A stretch of 64,000 nucleotides of DNA from Streptococcus constellatus subsp. constellatus (GTDB taxonomy: Bacteria > Bacillota > Bacilli > Lactobacillales > Streptococcaceae): assembly GCF_023167545.1 (NCBI RefSeq), contig NZ_AP014647.1:62001-126000 (forward strand), read 5' to 3'. A model generated the notes under the pieces. The model was not told the DNA's origin and did not search any database. It saw only the letters and a program-made list of their open reading frames with translations. The translations under genes and the position numbers were made by a program. Positions 15,123 through 24,933 of the stretch are shown piece by piece. Every line of letters starts with the position of its first letter. Position 1 is the first letter of the stretch.

Positions 15123-16929
15123 ATGGTTTTCATTAGTGAGGATTACAGGGTTACTTCTGGTCCTGCTCTACCATTTCTTCCAGAAAGCTTTTCCTGGCGG
15201 TTTTATTGGTGTGGATATTTTCTTCACTTTCTCAGGCTTTTTGATTACATCTCTCTTGATTGATGAATTTGCCAGAAACAAGGGAATTGACATCAAAGGA
15301 TTTCTGAGACGGCGATTTTATCGGATTGTGCCGCCGCTTGTGCTAATGATTTTGGTTGTTATGCCTTTCACGCTTTTAATTCGGAGAGATTTTGTGGCGG
15401 GGATTGGAACGCAAATCGCTGCTGCATTCGGCTTTATGACCAATTTCTATGAAATCTTGTCCGGTGGAAATTACGAAAGCCAATTTATCCCGCACCTTTT
15501 TGTGCACACTTGGAGCTTGGCTTTGGAAATGCACTACTATATTTTATGGGGGTTGGCAACATGGTATTTAGCAAAGAAAAGTAAGAATGTTGGACAATTT
15601 CGTGGTGTCATCTTTCTTGTTTCGTCTGCTTTGTTCTTCATTAGTTTTCTTTCTATGTTTGTCAGAGGTTTTTTCTCTTCAAACTTTTCTGTGATTTACT
15701 TTTCGAGTTTTACTCATATCTTCCCATTTTTTGTAGGAAGTGTTCTAGCTACGGTTTCAGGTGTGAGCGACTTGGGAGCACCTTTCCGTAAAATAGAGCA
15801 AGCGCTTGATTTGAAAAAAACCTTTTATCTACTTGGTGGAAGTTTTGTAGCTTTGCTACTGTTGACTTTTCTTCTGAGGTTTGACAATTTATTGACTTAT
15901 CTGTTTGGTTTTCTTCTTGCAACGGTATTTTCAGTAGTGATGATTTTAGCAACACGTGTGCTCCATGAGAAGACGCCACATGTTGATGAGCCACCGATTA
16001 TCACTTTCATTGCAGATACGAGCTACGGTGTCTATTTGTTCCATTGGCCATTCTATATCATTTTCTCTCAATTGATGAGCAATGGTTTAGCTGTGCTCTT
16101 GACAACCATTCTCTCCTTTGCTTTCGCTGCCGGCTCTTTTTACCTTTTGGAGCCAACATTAGCAGGTAAAGAGCCCAAAGTATTTGGCTTGAAAATGAAT
16201 ATTAAGCAGATCACAACACCTGTATTTTATAGTTTGATTCCTTTTACTTTGATAACATTGATCATTATGATGATTGCTCCCAAAATCGGTGCCTTTGAAG
16301 AAAATTTATTGGTCAATGGACTCAATCAAGCTGATAATAAAATGCAAATCACTCGTACACAAGTTGATCATGCGACAGCCAGCCAATACAATGTTACGAA
16401 AGGAACAACTGTTATCGGAGATTCTGTTGCTTTACGGGCAAGCGAATGGCTCAAACAAGCTATGCCAGAGGCTCAAGTAGATGCAGCTGTTAGCCGTAAT
16501 TTAGCATCAGGATTGGAGGTTTATCAAACAGATATTTCCAATAAAGTGCTTCTGGAAAATGTTGTGCTAGCGTTGGGCGCTAATACTGTTGATAACTATG
16601 AAAGTCTGCTCAATCAATTTATTTCAAAATTACCAAAAGGTCATCGCTTAATCTTGGTAACGCCTTATGACGGACGCACAGCGCATGATGGGACCAGTAT
16701 CGCTGTAAAAACACGTCAGTATGAATTGGAATTGGCTAAAAAATACGATTATGTCTTTGTAGCAGATTGGTATCAGGTAGCTATCGAACATCCTGAAATT
16801 TGGTACGGTACAGACTACGTACACTTTGGTTCAGAGTCGACTACAATCACCAAGGGTGGAGAACTTTATGCTCAAACCGTCAAACAAACGATTGAGGAGG
16901 CAACGAAAAAAGGAACCGTTAAGAAATAA
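15112..16929 (+). CDS. OatA-like acyltransferase (membrane acyltransferase 3 plus SGNH domain)
   Basis: A 605-residue protein with two modules. The first 390 residues form a multi-span acyltransferase-3 domain (L-L-V-L-L-Y-H-F-F with the conserved His, the early R-R-R-F-Y-R-I motif, and about 10-11 membrane segments). The last 190 residues are an extracytoplasmic SGNH hydrolase-like domain with I-G-D-S (nucleophile Ser) and D-Y-V-H-F (catalytic Asp/His). This matches peptidoglycan O-acetyltransferases, which acetylate muramic acid and give lysozyme resistance; other acceptors are possible. ATG 15112 lies inside the MORN gene end; the longer frame from 15070 lacks support. A hairpin follows at 16948. 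Confidence 0.88.
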   Translation: MRVKWFSLVRITGLLLVLLYHFFQKAFPGGFIGVDIFFTFSGFLITSLLIDEFARNKGIDIKGFLRRRFYRIVPPLVLMILVVMPFTLLIRRDFVAGIGTQIAAAFGFMTNFYEILSGGNYESQFIPHLFVHTWSLALEMHYYILWGLATWYLAKKSKNVGQFRGVIFLVSSALFFISFLSMFVRGFFSSNFSVIYFSSFTHIFPFFVGSVLATVSGVSDLGAPFRKIEQALDLKKTFYLLGGSFVALLLLTFLLRFDNLLTYLFGFLLATVFSVVMILATRVLHEKTPHVDEPPIITFIADTSYGVYLFHWPFYIIFSQLMSNGLAVLLTTILSFAFAAGSFYLLEPTLAGKEPKVFGLKMNIKQITTPVFYSLIPFTLITLIIMMIAPKIGAFEENLLVNGLNQADNKMQITRTQVDHATASQYNVTKGTTVIGDSVALRASEWLKQAMPEAQVDAAVSRNLASGLEVYQTDISNKVLLENVVLALGANTVDNYESLLNQFISKLPKGHRLILVTPYDGRTAHDGTSIAVKTRQYELELAKKYDYVFVADWYQVAIEHPEIWYGTDYVHFGSESTTITKGGELYAQTVKQTIEEATKKGTVKK

Positions 16930-16947
16930 TAGTAAATAAATTAGGAG

Positions 16948-16978
16948 TCATGGATTGCATTGCGATTCATGGCTTTTG
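16948..16978 (+). terminator. Possible terminator after the acyltransferase gene
   Basis: GTCATGGATTGC, an ATT loop, and GCGATTCATGGC form a stem with several G-T pairs, followed by a short T-run. Moderate strength. Confidence 0.5.
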
Positions 16979-17092
16979 TGTAGCGTAAGAAGTGAGTGTC
17001 ATGTGAGCGGAGTAAATAAGGCAGCAAAAAAGGCTCTTTGATACAATCTTTTCGCCTATAAAACCTTGGCTCAAGTATGTGAAATATATTTT

Positions 17093-17112
17093 TTGTGTTT
17101 TGAAATTCACAA
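17093..17112. promoter_or_regulatory. Rex-like inverted repeat upstream of adhE
   Basis: TTGTG, 10 bases, CACAA. The redox regulator Rex binds TTGTGAA-N4-TTCACAA (TTGTG-N8-CACAA), so this site has the half-sites but 2 bases extra spacing; another TTGTGAA half-site lies at about 17179-17185. Rex control of adhE is known in streptococci; this assignment is tentative. Confidence 0.4.
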
Positions 17113-17192
17113 ACAATGCTTTAAGACACAGCAGAAAACACATATTTTGAAACAGATTCACAATATAAAAGAAAAAGTTTGTGAAGTTTACT

Positions 17193-17229
17193 TGAAAGTG
17201 TTTACAAGAGAAAGAAAATAAGGTATAAT
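17193..17229 (+). promoter_or_regulatory. adhE promoter with overlapping cre-like site
   Basis: TTTACA (17201-17206) and TATAAT (17224-17229) with 17-base spacing. TGAAAGTGTTTACA at 17193-17206 matches the CcpA cre consensus at 13 of 14 positions and covers the -35, which would allow catabolite control. The 16930-17289 intergenic region holds no other gene. Confidence 0.65.
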
Positions 17230-17289
17230 AATCTTGTGAAAAAATTAACAAAGGATTTTTAAAAATCCTGAGAACCATTGGAGGAACAC

Positions 17290-19941
17290 ATGGCTGATAA
17301 AAAAACATTAACTCCCGAAGAAAAAAAGTTAGCTGCTGAAAAGCATGTCAACGAACTTGTTCAAAAAGGGCTAATTGCTCTAGAAGAAATGAGAAAATTA
17401 AATCAAGAACAAGTAGACTACATTGTTGCAAAAGCTTCAGTTGCTGCTCTTGATGCGCACGGTATCTTAGCTGAGCATGCTGTTAAAGAAACAGGTCGCG
17501 GTGTCTTTGAAGACAAAGCAACGAAGAACCTCTTTGCCTGTGAGCATGTTGTTAACAATATGCGTGGTGTTAAAACTGTTGGTGTTATTGAAGATGATCC
17601 AATTACAGGTTTGACTAAAATTGCTGAACCGGTTGGTGTTATCTGTGGTGTAACTCCTACAACCAACCCAACTTCAACTGCGATTTTTAAATCTTTGATT
17701 TCATTGAAAACACGCAATCCAATTGTGTTTGCTTTCCACCCATCTGCTCAAGAATCTTCTGCTCATGCAGCACAAATCGTTCGTGATGCAGCGATTGCAG
17801 CAGGAGCACCTGAAAACTGCGTGCAATGGATTACTCAACCATCTATGGAAGCTACAACAGCTTTGATGAATCATGAAGGTATTGCAACCATTCTTGCGAC
17901 TGGTGGGAATGCTATGGTAAAAGCTGCTTATTCATGTGGAAAACCAGCCCTTGGAGTTGGTGCTGGAAATGTGCCAGCTTATGTTGAAAAATCAGCTAAT
18001 ATCCGCCAAGCAGCACATGACATCGTTATGTCTAAATCTTTTGATAACGGAATGGTTTGCGCATCTGAACAAGCAGTTATCATTGATAAAGAAATCTATG
18101 ATGAATTTGTAGAAGAATTCAAATCATATCATACTTATTTTGTAAACAAAAAAGAAAAAGCCCTTCTGGAAGAATTCTGCTTTGGTGCTAAAGCGAACAG
18201 CAAAAACTGTGCTGGTGCTAAGCTAAATCCAAATATCGTTGGTAAATCAGCTGTTTGGATTGCAGAACAAGCTGGGTTCACTGTTCCAGAAGATACCAAC
18301 ATTCTTGCAGCAGAATGTAAAGAGGTTGGTGAAAAAGAACCTTTGACTCGTGAAAAATTATCACCAGTTATTGCAGTCTTGAAATCTGAAGACACTGAAG
18401 ACGGACTTAAGAAAGCACGTCAAATGGTTGAATTCAACGGTCTTGGTCACTCAGCTGCTATCCATACAAAAGACGAAACTCTTGCAAAACGTTTCGGTAC
18501 GGAAATAAAAGCAATGCGTATCATCTGGAACTCTCCATCTACTTTCGGTGGTATTGGGGATGTATATAATGCCTTCATTCCGTCATTAACGCTTGGATGT
18601 GGTTCATACGGACGTAACTCAGTTGGTGATAACGTATCCGCTATCAACCTTCTCAACATCAAGAAAGTAGGGAAACGTAGAAATAATATGCAATGGTTTA
18701 AAGTTCCTTCAAAAATCTACTTCGAACGTAACTCAATCCAATATCTTCAAACTTGCGAAGGCATTGAACGTGTTATGATTGTTACCGATAAATCTATCGA
18801 AAAACTTGGCTTTGTGCAACGTGTGATTGATCAATTGAATCTCCGTGCAAATAAAGTGACGATTCAAGTCTTCTCAGATGTTGAACCAGATCCAGACATC
18901 ACAACAGTCCGCCGCGGTACTGAAGCAATGCGTGAATTTGAACCAGATACAATCATTGCACTCGGTGGTGGTTCTCCAATGGATGCGGCTAAAGGAATGT
19001 GGATGTTCTATGAACAACCAGAAGTTGACTTCAGCGATCTTGTTCAAAAATTCATGGATATTCGTAAACGCGCCTTCAAATTCCCATCACTTGGTAAGAA
19101 AGCGAAATACATTGGTATCCCAACAACATCTGGTACAGGTTCAGAAGTAACACCGTTTGCTGTTATCTCTGATAAAGCAAACAATCGTAAATACCCACTT
19201 GCTGACTATGCTTTGACGCCAACCATTGCGATTGTTGACCCAGCTTTGGTAGAATCTGTTCCAGCATTTATCGCAGCAGATACAGGTATGGATGTTCTAA
19301 CTCACGTTACAGAAGCCTATACTTCAAACTTTGCTAATGACTATACAGATGGTATTGCCCTTCAAACTATTAAGTTGGTCTTTAAATACTTGGAAAAATC
19401 TGTAAAAACGGCTGACCCAGAAGCCCGTGAAAAGATGCATAATGCCTCTACAATGGCTGGTATGGCCTTTGCAAATGCCTTCCTTGGAATGAGTCACTCA
19501 ATGGCGCATAAGATTGGTGCTGTTCACCACACCATTCACGGACGTACAAATGCTATTTTACTTCCTTATGTTATCCGTTACAATGGAACTCGTCCATCTA
19601 AAACTACAACATGGCCTAAATACAATTACTGGAAAGCTGATGAAAAATTCCAAGACATTGCTCGTATGCTTGGTTTGCCATGCTCAACACCAGAAGAAGC
19701 GGTTGAAGCGTATGCTAAAGCTGTTTATGACCTTGGTGTAGCGGTTGGTATCAAGATGAACTTTAAAGATCAAGGAATTGATGAAAAAACTTGGAAAGAT
19801 AGCTTACATGATATTGCCGTTCTTGCTTATGAAGATCAATGTTCACCAGCAAATCCACGCTTGCCAATAGTTACTGACATGGAAGAAATTATGGCTGATG
19901 CCTACTATGGCTATGCAGAACGTCCAGGACGTCGTAAATAG
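17290..19941 (+). CDS. adhE: Bifunctional acetaldehyde-CoA/alcohol dehydrogenase
   Basis: An 883-residue fusion enzyme that reduces acetyl-CoA to acetaldehyde and then ethanol, regenerating NAD+ during fermentation; such proteins form helical spirosomes. Residues 1-440 are the aldehyde dehydrogenase part, with the catalytic Cys in D-N-G-M-V-C-A-S-E and NAD-binding G-T-G-G-N-A-like elements. Residues 460-870 are the iron-dependent alcohol dehydrogenase, with G-G-G-S-P-M-D-A-A-K and the iron-ligand H-S-M-A-H-K and H-H-T-I-H-G motifs. ATG 17290 is chosen because GGAGG lies just upstream; TTG 17278 would overlap that site. It is monocistronic between its own promoter and the terminator at 20030. 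Confidence 0.97.
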   Translation: MADKKTLTPEEKKLAAEKHVNELVQKGLIALEEMRKLNQEQVDYIVAKASVAALDAHGILAEHAVKETGRGVFEDKATKNLFACEHVVNNMRGVKTVGVIEDDPITGLTKIAEPVGVICGVTPTTNPTSTAIFKSLISLKTRNPIVFAFHPSAQESSAHAAQIVRDAAIAAGAPENCVQWITQPSMEATTALMNHEGIATILATGGNAMVKAAYSCGKPALGVGAGNVPAYVEKSANIRQAAHDIVMSKSFDNGMVCASEQAVIIDKEIYDEFVEEFKSYHTYFVNKKEKALLEEFCFGAKANSKNCAGAKLNPNIVGKSAVWIAEQAGFTVPEDTNILAAECKEVGEKEPLTREKLSPVIAVLKSEDTEDGLKKARQMVEFNGLGHSAAIHTKDETLAKRFGTEIKAMRIIWNSPSTFGGIGDVYNAFIPSLTLGCGSYGRNSVGDNVSAINLLNIKKVGKRRNNMQWFKVPSKIYFERNSIQYLQTCEGIERVMIVTDKSIEKLGFVQRVIDQLNLRANKVTIQVFSDVEPDPDITTVRRGTEAMREFEPDTIIALGGGSPMDAAKGMWMFYEQPEVDFSDLVQKFMDIRKRAFKFPSLGKKAKYIGIPTTSGTGSEVTPFAVISDKANNRKYPLADYALTPTIAIVDPALVESVPAFIAADTGMDVLTHVTEAYTSNFANDYTDGIALQTIKLVFKYLEKSVKTADPEAREKMHNASTMAGMAFANAFLGMSHSMAHKIGAVHHTIHGRTNAILLPYVIRYNGTRPSKTTTWPKYNYWKADEKFQDIARMLGLPCSTPEEAVEAYAKAVYDLGVAVGIKMNFKDQGIDEKTWKDSLHDIAVLAYEDQCSPANPRLPIVTDMEEIMADAYYGYAERPGRRK

Positions 19942-20029
19942 ACAGTAAAGTTTGTTCTAATTTGAATCGTTCGTCATTGTACAGACAATGTATTCAGATT
20001 TTTAGACATAAAACAGTTTATCAGTCACC

Positions 20030-20057
20030 ATCTCCCTGCTTTTGTAGGGAGATTTTT
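20030..20057 (+). terminator. Intrinsic terminator after adhE
   Basis: ATCTCCCT, an 8-base loop, and AGGGAGAT followed by TTTTT: a perfect 8-bp stem with a clear T-run. Confidence 0.9.
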
Positions 20058-20139
20058 CTATTTGGAGAGAGTGTCCTTTCTCTTGCTTGATATTGTATGC
20101 GCTTTCCTGTAAACTAGTTGTGAAAAAAGGAGGGCGGTC

Positions 20140-20811
20140 ATGTTTCAATTGTTGGTATTTGATATGGACGATGTCATTGTGGATACGGAATATCTAGATT
20201 TTCAATTACAATAAGCATTTGTGTGCTTGTTTAGTTCAAGTCCAAATGAGTTGTCTCAGCAAGATTTTTCGATTTTAGTTGGAAAATCTTATACGGCTCT
20301 TTATCGTTGTATTAAACAGCTCAGCCAGACAAGTTTATCTTTGGAAACAATCGATCATCAACTAGACAAGTTTGCAGCAGAAAAATATCAAGAGGTAAAC
20401 TACCAAGAATTGTTTCAGAAAGCTATCGTGCAGATTCTCTTATATGCTAGGAAAAATCATATAAAAGTAGCACTTGTATCGTCTTTTAGATATCAACATA
20501 TTATAGAAGTTCTGACTTCTTGTGGAATTAAAGAATATTTTGACTTGATTGTCAGTGGTGAAGATTTTGCGGAAAGCAAGCCTAATCCAGCGATTTATCA
20601 AGTTATTTTAGAAAAATTGGATATAAATGTGGGAAATGCTGTAGCTATTGAGAATTCTTTTTGTGGTATTGCTGCTGCTAAGAGTGCAGGGTTAAAGATT
20701 ATTGCTTATGAAGAAAAGAGGATGCCTGTTGACCAGAGTCAAGCTGACATGGTCGCAAAAGATATGATTGAGATTTTCTCAATACTACAAACCTTGAAGG
20801 AGAGTGAATGA
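20140..20811 (+). pseudogene. HAD-superfamily hydrolase (beta-phosphoglucomutase-like), broken by an early stop
   Basis: ATG 20140 (AGGAGGGCGG upstream) opens with the HAD motif I F-D-M-D-D-V-I-V-D-T-E. TAA at codon 25 (20212-20214) stops it, and the same frame then runs open for 196 codons to 20811. The downstream part keeps motif II (V-S-S-F), the motif III Lys region (F-A-E-S-K-P-N-P-A) and motif IV-like (V-A-I-E-N-S-F-C-G-I). A product restarted at GTG 20221 would lack the nucleophile Asp. One base change accounts for the loss, so decay is recent or the stop is a strain variant. Substrate unknown; family members dephosphorylate or isomerise sugar phosphates. Confidence 0.85.
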
Positions 20812-20907
20812 TTGTGATGCTTTGGGTATCGTTTTCTTGAAACTACTTTCAAGATTTAAGAGAAAAGTGAGCATTATCAGAAATTAGAACCTAAATATCG
20901 GATGTTA

Positions 20908-20962
20908 TTGAAAGCGTTTTAAAAAACAGCTATAATAGCACTGTGAGATTGAAAGCGCTTTA
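20908..20962 (+). promoter_or_regulatory. nan operon promoter with two cre sites
   Basis: TTGAAA (20908-20913) and TATAAT (20931-20936) are spaced by 17 bases. TGAAAGCGTTTTAA at 20909-20922 overlaps the -35, and TGAAAGCGCTTTAA at 20950-20963 lies just after the predicted start. Both match the CcpA cre consensus at 13 of 14 positions, so strong glucose repression is expected. A second possible promoter (TTGAAA 20949, TACAAT 20973) overlaps the second site. Confidence 0.8.
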
Positions 20963-20998
20963 AAAATCGATCTACAATAGTAAAGGAGAAGGCTGTCT

Positions 20999-21703
20999 AT
21001 GGCAAAAATGACAAAAGACGAGCTGATTGCCAAAATAAAAGATGGCATCATTGTTTCCTGTCAAGCTCTGCCACATGAACCGCTTTATACTGAAGCAGGT
21101 GGGGTTATTCCTCTTTTAGTGAAAGCGGCTGAACAAGGAGGCGCTGTTGGTATTCGAGCGAATAGCGTTCGGGATATTAAGGAAATTAAAGAGGTCACTT
21201 CGCTACCCATTATTGGTATTATCAAGCGAGATTATCCACCTCAAGAGCCATTTATTACCGCAACGATGCGAGAAATTGATGAACTAGCAGCTCTGGATAT
21301 TGAAGTGATTGCTTTTGATTGTACAAAGCGGGAGCGTTTTGATGGTTTAAAGATTGCGGATTTCATCAAGCAAGTGAAGGAGAAATATCCTCATCAATTG
21401 TTCATGGCAGATGTGAGTACCTTTGAAGAGGGAGCTGCTGCGGTAGAAGCGGGTGTGGACTTTGTAGGGACAACTTTGTCGGGCTACACTTCTTATAGTT
21501 TGCAAGGTGAGGGGCCGGATTTTGATTTGATAAAAAACTTATGTGATGCAGGTTTGGATGTTATCGCGGAAGGAAAAATTCATTATCCAAGTGAAGCCAA
21601 AACGATTCATGACTTAGGTGTTAGAGGAATTGTAGTAGGTGGTGCCATTACGCGTCCAAAAGAAATTACAGAGCGTTTTGTTGCAGCAGTAAGTGAAAAG
21701 TAG
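20999..21703 (+). CDS. nanE: N-acetylmannosamine-6-phosphate 2-epimerase
   Basis: A 234-residue TIM-barrel enzyme that converts ManNAc-6-phosphate to GlcNAc-6-phosphate in sialic acid catabolism. Family blocks are seen: [11 protein letters not shown] near the N-terminus, G-I-I-K-R-D-Y containing the catalytic Lys, F-D-C-T-K-R, and G-E-G-P-D-F-D then V-V-G-G-A-I-T-R-P phosphate-binding loops. AAGGAGAAGG precedes ATG 20999. It is the first gene of an operon that continues through the transporter to nanA and nanK. Confidence 0.95.
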   Translation: MAKMTKDELIAKIKDGIIVSCQALPHEPLYTEAGGVIPLLVKAAEQGGAVGIRANSVRDIKEIKEVTSLPIIGIIKRDYPPQEPFITATMREIDELAALDIEVIAFDCTKRERFDGLKIADFIKQVKEKYPHQLFMADVSTFEEGAAAVEAGVDFVGTTLSGYTSYSLQGEGPDFDLIKNLCDAGLDVIAEGKIHYPSEAKTIHDLGVRGIVVGGAITRPKEITERFVAAVSEK

Positions 21704-21748
21704 GAACAATTTTATCCTAAAAAGGATGACAATAAAAGGAGAAACAAT

Positions 21749-23074
21749 ATGAGGATGAAGAAAATACTTTGTTCGTTAGTTGCAGGAGCTGCAATTTTAT
21801 CTTTGGCAGCATGTGGAAATTCAGGTGGTTCAAACAAGTCAGCTGATTCAGGTAATTCTTCTGGTAAGACAGAGATTACTTGGTGGGCTTTCCCAGTCTT
21901 CACGCAAGAAAAAGCAAACGATGGTGTTGGAACTTATGAAAAAGAAATTATCAAAGCATTTGAAAAAGCCAATCCAGATATTAAAGTGAAACTAGAAACA
22001 ATTGATTTCAAATCTGGTCCAGAAAAAATCACAACGGCGATTGAAGCAGGAACAGCACCAGATGTCCTCTTTGACGCACCGGGTCGGATCATTCAATATG
22101 GTAAAAATGGTAAATTGGCAGAATTGAACGATCTCTTTACAAATGATTTTGTCAAAGATGTCAATAACAATCAAATCATTCAAGCCAGCAAAGCTGGTGA
22201 CAAAGCTTATATGTATCCAATTAGCTCTGCGCCATTTTACATGGCATTGAACAAGAAAATGCTGAAAGAAGCTGGTGTGTTAGACCTTGTTAAAGAGGGT
22301 TGGACAACTGCTGACTTTGAAAAAGTATTAAAAGCATTGAAAGCTAAAGGGTATACTCCTGGCTCACTCTTCAGTAATGGTCAAGGTGGTGACCAAGGTA
22401 CACGTGCTTTCATTTCAAATCTTTATGGTGGTTCTGTAACAGATGATAAGGTGACAAAATATACAACGGACAGTCCAAACTTTGTCAAAGGTTTGAACAA
22501 AGCAGTGAGCTGGATTAAAGATGGTTTGATGACAAATGGCTCTCAATTCGATGGTGGAGCAGATATTCAAAACTTTGCGAATGGGCAAACTTCTTATACT
22601 GTTCTTTGGGCACCTGCGCAAAAAGGCATCCAAGCTAAACTCTTGAAAGCCAGTGGCGTCGAAGTTGTGGAAGTGCCATTCCCATCAGATAACGGAAAAC
22701 CAGCTTTGGAATACCTTGTAAATGGTTTTGGTATCTTTAACAATAAAGATAAAAAGAAAGTAGAAGCTGCTAAAAAGTTTGTCAAATTTATTGCGGATGA
22801 TAAAAAGTGGGGGCCAAAAAATGTTATTCGTACAGGTGCCTTCCCAGTCCGTTCCTCATTTGGAAAATTGTATAATGACAAACGGATGGAAACAATCAGC
22901 ACTTGGACAAAATATTATTCACCATATTACAATACGATTGATGGATTTGCAGAAATGAGAACACTCTGGTTCCCAATGTTGCAATCTGTTTCAAATGGCG
23001 ATGAAAAAGTTGAATCTGCTTTGAAGACCTTTACAGAAAAAGCAAATGAAACCATTAAAAAAAGTAAAAAATAA
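21749..23074 (+). CDS. satA: Sialic-acid-type ABC transporter substrate-binding lipoprotein
   Basis: A 441-residue lipoprotein: the signal peptide ends with lipobox L-S-L-A-A-C at about residue 24, followed by a Gly/Ser linker. The mature part is a family 1 extracellular solute-binding protein ([11 protein letters not shown] near the start, periplasmic-binding-protein fold). Streptococcal homologues next to nan genes bind N-acetylneuraminic acid. It delivers substrate to the two permeases that follow. No ATPase gene lies here; such CUT1 systems in streptococci use a shared ATPase (MsmK type) encoded elsewhere. Confidence 0.87.
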   Translation: MRMKKILCSLVAGAAILSLAACGNSGGSNKSADSGNSSGKTEITWWAFPVFTQEKANDGVGTYEKEIIKAFEKANPDIKVKLETIDFKSGPEKITTAIEAGTAPDVLFDAPGRIIQYGKNGKLAELNDLFTNDFVKDVNNNQIIQASKAGDKAYMYPISSAPFYMALNKKMLKEAGVLDLVKEGWTTADFEKVLKALKAKGYTPGSLFSNGQGGDQGTRAFISNLYGGSVTDDKVTKYTTDSPNFVKGLNKAVSWIKDGLMTNGSQFDGGADIQNFANGQTSYTVLWAPAQKGIQAKLLKASGVEVVEVPFPSDNGKPALEYLVNGFGIFNNKDKKKVEAAKKFVKFIADDKKWGPKNVIRTGAFPVRSSFGKLYNDKRMETISTWTKYYSPYYNTIDGFAEMRTLWFPMLQSVSNGDEKVESALKTFTEKANETIKKSKK

Positions 23075-23185
23075 ATAATGTAACGATTTCCCTTTTTCTG
23101 TTGTTGGTTTCATAAAATAGGAAAAGGGAATTTTTTATCAAAAAGAGGAGGTCAGTATCTCCTCTAGCTAAATGAGGTGTTGAAT

Positions 23186-24073
23186 GTGAAAGTGAATAAA
23201 ATAAGAATGAGAGAAACGGTGATTTCCTATGCTTTTTTGGCACCAGTTCTATTATTCTTTATTGTCTTTGTATTGGCACCGATGGTGATGGGATTTGTAA
23301 CGAGTTTCTTTAATTATTCTATGACATCCTTTTCATTCGTTGGATTGGACAATTACTCACGAATGTTTAAAGATCCAGTCTTTATTAAATCTCTCATTAA
23401 TACGGTGATTATTGTTATTGGTTCAGTACCAATTGTTGTTCTGTTCTCTTTGTTTGTGGCTTCTCAAACCTATAGTCAGAATGCGATTGCACGGTCATTT
23501 TATCGGTTCGTCTTCTTCCTGCCAGTGGTGACAGGGAGTGTAGCTGTAACGGTTGTATGGAAATGGATTTACGACCCACTGTCAGGGATTTTGAATTTCG
23601 TCCTGAAGTCGGGTCATGTCATCAATCAGAATATTTCTTGGCTGGGTGATAAGCATTGGGCGTTGATGGCGATTATTGTGATTTTGCTGACAACTTCTGT
23701 CGGGCAGCCTATTATTCTCTATATTGCTGCTATGGGAAATATTGACAATTCATTGGTGGAAGCTGCGCGTGTTGATGGAGCGACAGAGCTGCAAGTTTTC
23801 TGGAAGATTAAATGGCCAAGTCTTTTGCCAACAACTCTGTATATTGCGATCATTACAACAATCAATTCCTTCCAATGTTTTGCCTTGATTCAGCTGTTGA
23901 CATCCGGAGGGCCAAACTATTCAACCAGTACATTGATGTATTACCTGTATGAAAAAGCCTTCAAGTTATCTGAATATGGTTATGCTAATACCATGGGAGT
24001 ATTTTTAGCTGTTATGATTGCTTTGATTAGCTTTGCCCAATTCAAGATTCTTGGAAATGACGTCAAATATTAA
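23186..24073 (+). CDS. satB: Sugar ABC transporter permease 1
   Basis: A 295-residue inner permease of the CUT1 family with six membrane segments. The cytoplasmic coupling motif reads E-A-A-R-V-D-G-A-T-E-L-Q-V-F-W-K-I-K-W-P near residue 195. GTG 23186 is preferred because AGG lies 8 bases upstream and the N-terminus M-K-V-N-K-I-R-M-R fits the family; a GTG at 23177 would overlap the ribosome site. It pairs with the next gene. Confidence 0.9.
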   Translation: MKVNKIRMRETVISYAFLAPVLLFFIVFVLAPMVMGFVTSFFNYSMTSFSFVGLDNYSRMFKDPVFIKSLINTVIIVIGSVPIVVLFSLFVASQTYSQNAIARSFYRFVFFLPVVTGSVAVTVVWKWIYDPLSGILNFVLKSGHVINQNISWLGDKHWALMAIIVILLTTSVGQPIILYIAAMGNIDNSLVEAARVDGATELQVFWKIKWPSLLPTTLYIAIITTINSFQCFALIQLLTSGGPNYSTSTLMYYLYEKAFKLSEYGYANTMGVFLAVMIALISFAQFKILGNDVKY

Positions 24074-24089
24074 AGAAAGGAGAGACAAG

Positions 24090-24920
24090 ATGAAACAGAA
24101 AAAAATGAATGCCTTTACGGTAATTTCAACGATTATTCTCTTGGTGTTGACCGTTCTCTTTGTTTTTCCTTTCTATTGGATTTTAACAGGGGCTTTCAAA
24201 TCGCAGCCAGATACGATTGTCATTCCACCTCAATGGTGGCCTAAGATGCCAACATTAGAAAATTTCCAACAGCTGATGGTGCAAAACCCAGCCCTGCAAT
24301 GGATGTGGAATAGTGTCTTTATCTCGCTAGCGACCATGTTTTTGGTCTGCATTACTTCTGCCTTAGCGGGTTATGTTCTGGCTAAAAAACGTTTCTATGG
24401 GCAGCGGATTCTTTTTGCAACTTTTATCGCTGCTATGGCTCTGCCTAAACAAGTAGTACTGGTTCCTTTGGTCCGTATTGTCAACTTTATGGGAATTCAT
24501 GATACACTAGCTGCAGTTATTTTGCCTCTTGTCGGTTGGCCTTTTGGGGTTTTCCTCATGAAGCAATTTAGTGAAAATATCCCAACGGAATTGTTGGAAT
24601 CTGCTAAGATTGATGGCTGTGGTGAAATTCGGACTTTTTGGAATGTAGCTTTTCCAATTGTAAAACCAGGTTTTGCTGCCCTTGCCATTTTTACCTTTAT
24701 CAACACATGGAATGATTACTTTATGCAATTGGTCATGCTGACATCGCGGCAAAATCTAACGATTTCACTTGGAGTGGCAACGATGCAAGCTGAAATGGCA
24801 ACGAATTATGGTTTGATTATGGCTGGTGCTGCTATGGCAGCTGTTCCGATTGTAACCGTCTTTCTTGTCTTCCAAAAATCCTTCACACAAGGTATTACCA
24901 TGGGAGCTGTGAAAGGATAA
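24090..24920 (+). CDS. satC: Sugar ABC transporter permease 2
   Basis: A 276-residue permease with six membrane segments and the coupling motif E-S-A-K-I-D-G-C-G-E-I-R-T-F-W-N near residue 175. GAAAGGAGAG lies 6 bases before ATG 24090; a start at 24033 would overlap the previous gene and is unlikely. Together with the preceding permease it forms the membrane channel for the sialic-acid-type importer. Confidence 0.9.
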   Translation: MKQKKMNAFTVISTIILLVLTVLFVFPFYWILTGAFKSQPDTIVIPPQWWPKMPTLENFQQLMVQNPALQWMWNSVFISLATMFLVCITSALAGYVLAKKRFYGQRILFATFIAAMALPKQVVLVPLVRIVNFMGIHDTLAAVILPLVGWPFGVFLMKQFSENIPTELLESAKIDGCGEIRTFWNVAFPIVKPGFAALAIFTFINTWNDYFMQLVMLTSRQNLTISLGVATMQAEMATNYGLIMAGAAMAAVPIVTVFLVFQKSFTQGITMGAVKG

Positions 24921-24933
24921 GGAGGGAAAACGA

